From contig CAMGYJ010000003.1 of assembly GCA_946122785.1 (NCBI GenBank), forward strand, positions 3,968,001-4,032,000: a stretch of 64,000 nt of DNA, given 5' to 3'. The DNA is from Linum tenue (taxonomy: Eukaryota > Streptophyta > Magnoliopsida > Malpighiales > Linaceae). This document shows positions 56,261-64,000 of this stretch, one piece after another; the stretch's first letter is position 1; each line of letters begins with the position of its first letter. The translations under genes were made by a program, and so were the position numbers. The notes under the pieces are model-generated. The model ran no database searches. It had not been told where the DNA came from and saw nothing but the letters and a program-made list of their open reading frames with translations.

Positions 56261-56753
56261 TAGGGGTGGGCAAACGGTTCGGTAAATCCGAACCGAAACC
56301 GAATTAGTTCTAATCGGTTCGGAATTTGGAAGGAAAATATGGATAGTTCAGAAATCAGAGTTCTTTCAACCGAACCGAATTTCAGAATTTCTGACCGAAA
56401 AACCGAAATACTATAATTGCAAGCTCCAAATGATGGATTTTTATGTTTGTAGTTGTTTTTAGACTTAAATATTTGAAATGTTTTAAGACTTATGTGTTGA
56501 AAAGTTTGGTTTTATCATTGATGATGCATATAATTGATATTTATTATTTATATTAGGGGTGAAAAATAACTTAAAAGTGAAAAATACAAGTAGCTTCACA
56601 AATTCGGTTTTGTGTGAAAAACCGAACCGAATTATAATTCGGTTTAAACCGACCGAACCGAATTATAATTCGGTTTGAGTTTTGGGAGAATTCGGGGACC
56701 CGGTATTCGGGGACCCGGTATTCATAATTTTGGTTTCCGAATGCCCACCCCTA
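56261..56753. mobile_element. hAT-type MITE, TAGGGGTGGGCAAACGGTTC type
   Basis: The ends TAGGGGTGGGCAAACGGTTC and inverse (GAATGCCCACCCCTA) are flanked by CTTCTTTC and CATCTTTC (7 of 8 identical), an 8-bp hAT-type duplication. The inside carries CGGTTCGG/CCGAACCG repeats. Length is 493 bp. It shares its first eleven terminal bases with the MITE at 16680. Confidence 0.85.
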
Positions 56754-56805
56754 CATCTTTCCATTTTTTTTCCAAATCAAAACCCATTGAAATGCCACTT
56801 TACCA

Positions 56806-57009
56806 TGTCAAAGTAAAACGAGAACAATAACACCGGATTTAACGTGGTTTCCCTGAGTGTCAGGACTAGTCCACGGGAGAGCCTAAACCCTCCAAAGTTA
56901 ATCTTATTACGTTAAGGAAGCAGCTGTACAAACAACTATTTATATAGAGGCCACGCTAAACCCTAATGACTAAGGCTGGTAAATTACACAAAGGTACCTA
57001 AATTTAACA
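56806..57009 (-). repeat. 3' LTR of the young copia element
   Basis: 204 bp, with two substitutions relative to the other LTR (C/T near 56834 and T/C near 56900). Confidence 0.95.
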
Positions 57010-59050
57010 CCCTCCCTCAAATTGATGTTGGGTGCGCAACATCAATTTGGCTGATAGGTACCAATGTCTACTAGAAGCTAACGCCTTAGTCAAAATGTCT
57101 GCGGGTTGATCTTCGGTTGACAGATAACTCAACTGTATTCTTCCTTCTGTCACCAGCTGTCTAATGTAGTGAACATGGACCTCTATATGCTTTGTGCGAT
57201 CATGTAAAACTGGGTTGAGAGCAATCTGGATCGCACTAGTATTATCACCATACAACTGCATAGGAACTTTGCAGTTAACTCCCAACTCCTTCAGCAATCT
57301 CTGCAGCCAAACCAGTTCAGAACTAACGTCTGACATCGAACGATACTCTGCTTCTGTTGATGACTTAGAGACCCGATCCTGCTTCTTACAGCGCCACGAT
57401 ACAAGTGACCTCCCTACTCTGACACACCAACCTGAGGTCGATTTTCGTGTGTCCGGGCATCCTGCATAGTCGGCGTCTGCAAAGGCCTCTAGGACTTCTT
57501 CACCCGTCGAAGGGAAAAATAGGCCAACGTCTTGCGTATGCTTGAGATATCGCAGGATTCTGTGAACTGCATCCAAGTGTTGGCTCCGTGCAACTCCCAG
57601 AAATTGACTCACCACCTGCACAGCATAAGAAATGTCGGGTCTAGTGTGAGTTAAATAAATCAAGCTTCCTACTAAGCTGCGATATAGAGACTGATCCTCC
57701 ATTAAATCTCCACTGTCCCTAGTTAGCTTGAGATTCTGTTCCATTGGGGTTGTACACGGTTTGCAGTCTGTGTAGTGTGTCGTCTCAAGTAAATCTGCCA
57801 TATATTTCTTCTGTGACACAAAGACTCCCTGTGAAGATCTTTGAACCTCCAAACCCAAAAAATATGACACATCACCAAGATCTTTCAGTTTAAATGCCCC
57901 ATGAAGCGACCTTTTCAATTCCTGAATACCATCTGAATCACTCCCGGTGATTATCATATCATCGACATAAATCAACAGAACCACTACCCCATCAACTGTA
58001 TTTCGAACAAATAATGATGGGTCATTCTGGCTCTGCTCAAAACCAAGCTGCACTATAACTCCATGAAATTTCTCAAACCAAGCACGAGGTGCTTGTTTGA
58101 GACCGTAAAGAGAACGAACTAGTTTACAAACCATGTCCGCCGAACCCTTGGTATATCCTGGTGGCCTCTCCATATATATGACTTCCTTTAAATCACCGTG
58201 CAAAAAAGCATTCTTCACATCCAGTTGAAACAGTGGCCAATTCCGCATTGCCGCAACTGCAAAGACACAACGAACGGTTTGCATCTTAACCACCGGGGCA
58301 AACGTCTCATTATAATCAATTCCATACTCCTGTAAGAATCCCCTGGCTACAACCCTGGCCTTAAACCTTTCGATCGTATCATCTGGGTTCATTTTAATAT
58401 TATATACCCACTTACTGCTGATGACTGACATCTCTGGTGTTCTCGGTACCAACTCCCACGTATGATTGGCATCAAGCGCATTACTCTCCTCCTGCATTGC
58501 CTTTTCCCATTCTGGATGACCCACTGCTTGTGCATAAGTTGTTGGAATAAAGATTGGGGTGGTAGCATAACCCACGTAATCATGTAATCTCAAGGGAGGT
58601 TGTCCCAAGGTACTACGACTGGAGCGCCTAGGAACAACGACCCCATTATTCTGGTCATCTCCTTCTCCACTTGACACTTCAATGTCATCTGCTGGCCCAT
58701 CCTCATCATTTGTCGGCAACATAGAAGAGGAGCTCGAGGAGGAACCTGACGAGCTTGAGCTGCTGCCCGTCGAGCTAGAGCTCGTTCCACTAGCCACATG
58801 AGAAGAAGATTCCCCTTCATGCGAGGATCTGGACGCCGACACCGAGGAAGACGAGGACGAGGTACCAGCTGGTGTCGAGGGAGTATGAGGGGCATCATCA
58901 TCAGGCATCAAATTCCCTCCCTGACTCCCATGCTCACTCGACATCGTCATCTCCGCAAGGTCGGGCACAAACTTCAAAAACTCCAAAGATGCAGCATGTG
59001 ATTGCTTGTCCTGGGAAGACATGGAATAGTACATGACATTGCTCAAGAAA
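57004..59050 (-). CDS. reverse transcriptase-RNase H part of copia gag-pol
   Basis: From the frameshift the reading continues with a Ser-rich linker (SSTGSSSSSSGSSSSSS), then RT: WEKAMQEESNALDANHTWEL, RFKARVVARGFLQEYGIDY, LFQLDVKNAFLHGDLKEVIY, SLYGLKQAPRAWFEKF and the catalytic LLIYVDDMIITG. RNase H follows: EAFADADYAGCPDTRKSTSG, SSTEAEYRSMSD, LYGDNTSAIQIALNPVLHDR and QPADILTKAL. It ends at 57004 inside the first bases of the LTR. No internal stop is seen. With the single shift repaired or bypassed the element would encode everything needed, but as it stands it is not one frame. Confidence 0.9.
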
Positions 59051-61543
59051 CAGCACATGATACGCAATTCGCATGCGCTTGCCGATCGGATCGTAACAAC
59101 AATACCCTTTATGTTTTTCGATGTACCCAACGAAAACACATCTAACAGCCTTTGGAGAGAGCTTATGGCGTTCTGCCCGTGGCAAAAGAACAAAACATGT
59201 GCAGCCGAAAACCCTCAAACGAGAATAATCGGGCGGGCGATCAAAGAGCATCTGATACGGTGAAATTTGCCCCAATGTCGGAGTGATCTGTCTATTGATG
59301 AGATATATAACAGTATGAACTGCCTCAACCCAGTAGCCGCTAGGTACATGCGAGTGAAAAAGCAAAGCCCTCGTGAGTTCCAAGACATGTCTATGCTTCC
59401 TTTCGACAAGACCGTTTTGCTGAGAAACACCGGGACACGAAAGTTGAGTCAAAATGCCTTCAGACTTGTAGAAATCAAGTAACTCTTGCTTGATGAACTC
59501 CCCACCTGTATCTGAGCGAATAGTCTTAATGGTTTTCCCGAATTGTGTTTTGATCAGCTGAATAAACTCTTTAGCCAACAAACACAATTCCGATTTCCGT
59601 CGTAGGAAGTAAATCCAGGTATACCTCGTCTTGTGATCTACAAACAGAGCAAAGTAACGATACCCCATACGAGATGTAACTGGCGACGGACCCCATAAAT
59701 CTGTATGAATTAAATCAAATGGTTCTGCATAAACTTTCTCACTTGACTCAAACGAGTTCTGAGAAGCTTTCGCTTCAATACAGCTCACACAATCCGACTG
59801 AGAGCCCACAGAATGCTCGAATTTCCCAGGTAATAAGTTCTGCCTAAACATCGTCAACAATCTAGCCGAATTGGGGTGACCCAACCGGCAATGCCACAAA
59901 TCCCAAACTGAAATATTCTTATTCGAAAGCAAATCAACTGAATTAATAGATAAATCATCAACAGAATCCTTTGAAACCCCGAACAACCTCTCTGCGCTAG
60001 ACTTTGTTGTCGTAACTGCCGCTGCCGAACTTTCCATGTGTGCATGCAGCCCATGCATACGTTCCCTCTCACCCACTGGACTTTCAGACCCCTTTGCAAC
60101 TGCAGCTTCCTTCAGATCGTCCAGCACAAAGAGACGTCCCCGTTTACTTCCTGTCCCTATCACCGTCCCCGTCCTCTTGTCCTGTACCACACAACCATTT
60201 GAATTAAAAGTCACATTGCAACCTTCCTCAGTCAGCTGCCCAACCGAAACCAAACTAGGAAGAAGACCAGGAACGTATAGAGTATTCGGAAGGGTAATGG
60301 CAGGAGAGGAAATAGTGCCACGACCCTTAACCGCCACCTGATCACCATTTGCTACTCGAAGGTTCATACGAGCAGCAGGCTGCAGCTTATCAAAAATAGA
60401 ACGAGCAGAGGTCATATGGTTAAACGCCGCCGAATCAATCAACCAACGAGGATACTTACCCGACGTGACACCCGTAGCAAAGGCAGAGTTCAGCGCCTCA
60501 TTCAAAGCTTCTTGCACCATTTTACGGATCTGATCAGGAGTTAAGGAGGACCCTCCATTGTTTTGTGATGAGTTCCCATCAGCAGGATGAGAAGCTGTCA
60601 CAACATAGGCTGCCTTTGCATCGCGCGACGACGCAGGACGAGAAGCTGAGGTCCCCGCGCCAGCTGCTCCGTGGTTGGGGAAGCGAATGGGTTTTCCTTG
60701 CCTGAGCAAGGTTGGGCATTCTAACACAATGTGTCCTGCCTTTTTACAATAATTGCAGTAGTTCCTTTTCCTACAATGAATTTGGACGTGGCCTGATTCT
60801 TGGCAATAATGGCAAACAACTTCACCCGAGCCTTGTTGGCCAAATTTAGGCCTAGTGGAGTTATTTGAACGTCCAACAGCAAAGGCTGATTCCGATGATC
60901 CATGATCAATTTGTGCTTGACTTTTGAGCCTAGTTTCTTCTCGAATCAGTTCAGCCACAACTTCCTCAAGATTGGTAACCCCTCTATGAATTAGTGAGGC
61001 TCGAATAGGCTCAAAATCAGACCTTAACTTCATCAAAAAATGCATGACACGAGTCCTTGTTCTTTCCTTCTGAATCTCGGCCGATGCATCCCCAGACAAC
61101 AGCGAGGCTGTAACTAGGTCGTACTCGGTCCAGATGTGCAAGCAATGTTTATAATACCCTCGTACATCCCTATCACCTTGAGCAAGGCCAGCCATTTCCA
61201 ATTCCAATTCATACAAACGAGAGGTATTTGCCTGAGAGTACGTACCGCAAATATGCTTCCACATCTCGTGAGCTGTCTCGAATCGACGGAGGCTTAGTGC
61301 AGTCTGCACATCCAGCGATCCCAGGAGAGCGGTCACAACCTGGGCGTTGAGAGCCGCCCAGTCATCCTTCTGTTGTTGGGTAGAATTCGCACCAGGTGCC
61401 TTCGATTCCCCCATCAAGACCGACGTTAATTTCCTACCTGCAATGTAGTTCCGAAATTGGAACTCCCACAAGGGAAAGTTTTTCCCATCAAACTTAGTTA
61501 CGATCGTATCCGCCTTGTTCGAATCCATTCTCGCAAACACCAA
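58934..61543 (-). CDS. gag-protease-integrase part of copia gag-pol
   Basis: The frame of 869 codons probably starts at the second Met (MDSNKADTIVTKFDG, 61528), since plant copia gags begin close to this motif. In order it has the gag UBN2-like domain (FPLWEFQFRNYIAGRKL, YYKHCLHIWTEYDLV), then two zinc knuckles, CHYCQESGHVQIHC and CNYCKKAGHIVLEC (most copia have one). The protease is WLIDSAAFNHMTS, with DSA at the active site. The integrase has RLGHPNSARLL and CVSCIEAK (zinc), FDLIHTDLWGPSP (Asp), TIRSDTGGEF (Asp) and QQNGLVERKHRH (Glu). The last twenty or so residues of the frame are out of register: a one-base shift near 59030-59050 separates it from RT. Confidence 0.9.
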   Translation of the reverse strand: MVFARMDSNKADTIVTKFDGKNFPLWEFQFRNYIAGRKLTSVLMGESKAPGANSTQQQKDDWAALNAQVVTALLGSLDVQTALSLRRFETAHEMWKHICGTYSQANTSRLYELELEMAGLAQGDRDVRGYYKHCLHIWTEYDLVTASLLSGDASAEIQKERTRTRVMHFLMKLRSDFEPIRASLIHRGVTNLEEVVAELIREETRLKSQAQIDHGSSESAFAVGRSNNSTRPKFGQQGSGEVVCHYCQESGHVQIHCRKRNYCNYCKKAGHIVLECPTLLRQGKPIRFPNHGAAGAGTSASRPASSRDAKAAYVVTASHPADGNSSQNNGGSSLTPDQIRKMVQEALNEALNSAFATGVTSGKYPRWLIDSAAFNHMTSARSIFDKLQPAARMNLRVANGDQVAVKGRGTISSPAITLPNTLYVPGLLPSLVSVGQLTEEGCNVTFNSNGCVVQDKRTGTVIGTGSKRGRLFVLDDLKEAAVAKGSESPVGERERMHGLHAHMESSAAAVTTTKSSAERLFGVSKDSVDDLSINSVDLLSNKNISVWDLWHCRLGHPNSARLLTMFRQNLLPGKFEHSVGSQSDCVSCIEAKASQNSFESSEKVYAEPFDLIHTDLWGPSPVTSRMGYRYFALFVDHKTRYTWIYFLRRKSELCLLAKEFIQLIKTQFGKTIKTIRSDTGGEFIKQELLDFYKSEGILTQLSCPGVSQQNGLVERKHRHVLELTRALLFHSHVPSGYWVEAVHTVIYLINRQITPTLGQISPYQMLFDRPPDYSRLRVFGCTCFVLLPRAERHKLSPKAVRCVFVGYIEKHKGYCCYDPIGKRMRIAYHVLFLEQCHVLFHVFPGQAITCCIFGVFEVCARPCGDDDVE

Positions 61544-61704
61544 CCGGATCAGTGATCACCAACTGCGCAAGAACACACCTCACGAACAACGAACAAATCT
61601 TAGGACCCTCAGCTGCAACCTTCTTCTGTACGTGACTGCTGCTGCGATCCGCCTGCTGCGCCAAGATCACCAATCACAAAACCAATCAAGCCTTGAATCG
61701 ACGT

Positions 61705-61717
61705 GGCTCTGATACCA
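61705..61717 (-). promoter_or_regulatory. tRNA-iMet primer-binding site of the young copia element
   Basis: TGGTATCAGAGCC abuts the LTR with no gap. Confidence 0.95.
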
Positions 61718-61921
61718 TGTCAAAGTAAAACGAGAACAATAACACTGGATTTAACGTGGTTTCCCTGAGTGTCAGGACTAGTCCACGGGAGAGCCTAAAC
61801 CCTCCAAAGTCAATCTTATTACGTTAAGGAAGCAGCTGTACAAACAACTATTTATATAGAGGCCACGCTAAACCCTAATGACTAAGGCTGGTAAATTACA
61901 CAAAGGTACCTAAATTTAACA
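61718..61921 (-). repeat. 5' LTR of the young copia element
   Basis: 204 bp, next to the primer-binding site. A TATTTATATAG TATA-like motif lies in it. Confidence 0.95.
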
Positions 61922-61961
61922 TACCATTCCCCATCCTCCCTGGTCTCTACCTTTTTTGCAA

Positions 61962-62484
61962 ACAAAAATGAGCATCACGAGTTTGACGGGTCCAAGAGCC
62001 ATGGAGTGAAGACCCAGAGGCAAAGATCGATTGCAGCGACGAAGAGGCCAACTGTGAAGAAATTGCACAGATTCAGGCCATGTGTGGTCACCATCCGTGA
62101 GATCCGAAAAGAAGACAAGCGGATGCAAGTGCTCTGGCTCAAATCCTCGGAGCTCCTTATCCCATATCCGATTCAAGGCCTTCATCCTTAACTGACATCG
62201 TAGTCACGGCGGTGCCAACATGATAAGCCGAGTCAAGAGAGGCGGTCAAACATCTAAGATCTACGCCATCTGTCAAAGAATTGTCAAGTCCCTCGTTGGT
62301 TACTATCAGAGTGTTGTCGACGAGCAGAGCAAAAGGGAGAAGAACGGTCACAGCAAGACCTACATCTTTATGGAGGCGAAGCCCGTCACCAGGTCCACCC
62401 GGTTGAGGTCACTCGCCACCAATGACGGCACTGCTCTTTCCTCTGTACTGGGTTCTTTCACCACCAAAGAGCCATGGAGTGAAG
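61962..62484 (+). repeat. 523-bp tandem duplication, copy 1
   Basis: Nearly identical to 62485-62991 at a constant offset of 523. A shorter direct repeat, GAGCCATGGAGTGAAGAC, stands at 61990, 62469 and 62519 and marks the junction. Confidence 0.95.
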
Positions 62485-62991
62485 ACAAAAATGAGCATCA
62501 CGAGTTTGACGGGTCCAAGAGCCATGGAGTGAAGACCCAGAGGCAAAGATCGATTGCAGCGACGAAGAGGCCAACTGTGAAGAAATTGCACAGATTCAGG
62601 CCATGTGTGGTCACCATCCGTGAGATCCGAAAAGAAGACAAGCGGATGCAAGTGCTCTGGCTCAAATCCTCGGAGCTCCTTATCCCATATCCGATTCAAG
62701 GCCTTCATCCTTAACTGACATCGTAGTCACGGCGGTGCCAACATGATAAGCCGAGTCAAGAGAGGCGGTCAAACATCTAAGATCTACGCCATCTGTCAAA
62801 GAATTGTCAAGTCCCTCGTTGGTTACTATCAGAGTGTTGTCGACGAGCAGAGCAAAAGGGAGAAGAACGGTCACAGCAAGACCTACATCTTTATGGAGGC
62901 GAAGCCCGTCACCAGGTCCACCCGGTTGAGGTCACTCGCCACCAATGACGGCACTGCTCTTTCCTCTGTACTGGGTTCTTTCACCACCAAA
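62485..62991 (+). repeat. 523-bp tandem duplication, copy 2
   Basis: Second copy. Identity ends at CACCAAAG (62991), where the sequence departs into GCACTCTGGTTTCG. Confidence 0.95.
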
Positions 62992-63358
62992 GCACTCTGG
63001 TTTCGAGAGTTTAAGGCCCAGGATGATTACAGAGCAAGGTGAGTTCTTTGAACAGGAGTTTGAAATGAATTTGCTGAATGATGAAAAGAGAGTTGTTGAG
63101 ACAATAGTTGAGAATCACGAAGGCTTTAGGAAATCTGTTGTGATGAAGTTGTCTATGAGTAGAATTGAGGCTTTGAAAGCAGTGATTGAGCAGAATTTTG
63201 ATGAGAAGAATGTGATTGAAGTTGAGCAGAGTGGCCAGATTTGTTATTTGCAGGAAATCAAAAGATTGAGTGATTTTATGCTGAGTTTCATGACTGTGTG
63301 GGAAGGAGAAGCCACTGCTACCTCATGCACAACAAGAATCTCAACTTCTCATCTCTGA
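62992..63358 (+). CDS. unrecognised ORF following the CENH3-like duplication
   Basis: The open frame runs from inside the duplication to a stop at 63358. Its unique part reads [40 protein letters not shown] and [20 protein letters not shown], helical and charge-rich with coiled-coil character. I do not recognise it. It may be a captured exon or a chance frame. No start or splice site is convincing. Confidence 0.25.
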
Positions 63359-63534
63359 GTTTGACAAAGAAAAGCAACAAATAAAGAAGAAAGGCGCTGC
63401 AGCGCACAAAAAAAAAAAGGGAATTTGCAATCAGAATAGAAGAAGTAATTCAAAGGAGAAGATGTCAGATGTTCTGTTTCAGCAAGAGGAAAAGAAGGCA
63501 GTAGTCTGAGATGATGCAGCAGAGTGAGTTTGAA

Positions 63535-64000
63535 GTATTTTCTTTTTTGGAATGCTAGCTAGCTCAAAATCAGCAGCATCATATCATCATCAAGTCAAAG
63601 CATAGGGAAGTAGCCAACAATGCACTCCCTTGCTGATTTCTGTTCTTTTTCGGATGGAATGTTAGCTAGCAAAATCAGCAGCAACATATCCAGCCCATCT
63701 CTCATATGCTTGCTAGCTAAAGAAGCAGCAGCATATTCTTGTCATGTTGGAGAAGCAGTGGGAAGTAGCCAACAATGCACTCCCCTGCTGATTTTAGTCT
63801 GTTTGTGGATGGAATTCTAGCCAACACAAATAGCGGTAGCATATCTCTACCACTTTGAAGATCCATCTCAAGCAAACAAAAGCTGAAGATGTGAAAGTTT
63901 AGACAGCTAGCCATGATGCAGCAGCGATTTCATTTGAAGATCATCAGAGTGCTAGCTAGCAAAAGAAAAAGTAGCAGCATATCCCATCTTTGTTGGAGAA
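63535..64000. repeat. minisatellite of about 155 bp units
   Basis: GGGAAGTAGCCAACAATGCA occurs at 63605 and 63760, followed in both by CTCCC.TGCTGATTT and a GGATGGAAT block. Partial units with GCTAGCTAGC.AAA..AGCAGCA.CATATC occur from 63555, at 63662, 63711 and 63952. The array runs off the end of the window. No coding is supported. Confidence 0.8.

Larger units (their letters stand above)
56806..61921 (-). mobile_element. young Ty1/copia element with complete gag-pol
   Basis: The 204-bp LTRs at 56806-57009 and 61718-61921 (TGTCAAAG...TTTAACA) differ at two positions by eye. TACCA is duplicated at 56801-56805 and 61922-61926. The iMet primer site lies at 61705-61717, and a purine run (TTGAGGGAGGGTG) lies next to the 3' LTR. 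All gag-pol domains are present, but one frameshift separates integrase from RT. Confidence 0.95.
61962..62991 (+). pseudogene. tandemly duplicated CENH3-like (centromeric histone H3) fragments
   Basis: A 523-bp unit is present twice in direct orientation. Each unit encodes [28 protein letters not shown] and, after about ten extra residues, [14 protein letters not shown], then a stop at 62185 and 62708. It continues with a second frame ending in [29 protein letters not shown] and LLIP are the block around the N-helix and start of the fold in plant CENH3 (canonical H3 has LLIRKLPF here). KxVTRSxxxR is typical of CENH3 N-tails. Everything after the first helix, including loop 1, is absent, so no functional histone is made. 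The tail-core order in the first-second unit junction (62374-62708) is that of the gene. CENH3 over a variant H3 is an inference. Confidence 0.6.

Noticed and set aside
53744..61717. TGGTATCAGAGCC matches as tRNA gene parts
   Set aside because: They are short primer-binding sites next to LTRs. There is no cloverleaf around them.

Overview
This is a plant nuclear, gene-poor and transposon-rich window, most likely from a eudicot. The species cannot be named from the sequence. Genes have GT-AG introns and TATA promoters, and low-copy coding islands sit in AT-rich DNA. The transposons are plant types: Ty3/gypsy Tat-like elements, Ty1/copia, Helitrons, MULE, hAT and PIF/Harbinger MITEs. There is no bacterial organisation and there are no rRNA or tRNA genes.

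Layout. (1) 0.8-1.5 kb: an intact three-exon glyoxalase-I-like (VOC) gene. (2) 1.5-7 kb: AT-rich DNA holding a Helitron 3' end and an old copia LTR. (3) 7-16.4 kb: a decayed, 5'-truncated Tat-lineage Ty3/gypsy element with gag, protease, RT/RNase H, a second RNase H and integrase, followed by an intron-containing antisense ORF and a repeated polypurine-like array before its 3' LTR. (4) 16.7-20.7 kb: an hAT-type MITE, a second TIR element and a PIF/Harbinger MITE around a broken unrecognised gene. (5) 20.9-27.2 kb: a Mutator-like element (MULE) with a 10-bp target duplication. It carries a plant-mobile-domain (PMD) gene, a remnant of its transposase gene, arrays of ACCGCACC/GGTGCGGT palindromes at both ends, and a Helitron inside a PMD intron. 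A sister Helitron lies just outside it. (6) 29.7-30 kb: a choline/ethanolamine kinase 3' fragment. (7) 31.7-39.2 kb: an hAT-like MITE split by a very young Tat-type retrotransposon that has lost most of pol, plus another hAT MITE. (8) 42.3-43.8 kb: an intact two-exon dynein light chain gene. (9) 44.9-55.2 kb: two related genes for secreted leucine-rich-repeat proteins. The first is intact. The second is destroyed by a truncated copia element, a solo LTR and a frameshift. (10) 55.5-61.9 kb: a copia LTR remnant, an hAT MITE and a nearly intact young copia element. (11) 62-64 kb: a 523-bp tandem duplication carrying centromeric-histone-like (CENH3) coding fragments, an unrecognised ORF and a 155-bp minisatellite.

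Only three ordinary host genes look functional: the VOC gene, the dynein light chain gene and the first LRR gene. The rest is a nested record of insertion, deletion and duplication. Several insertions are proved by exact target-site duplications that I could read directly. The strongest candidates for something less described are the PMD-carrying MULE with its palindrome arrays, the spliced antisense genes inside the two Tat-type elements, and the CENH3-like tandem duplication.
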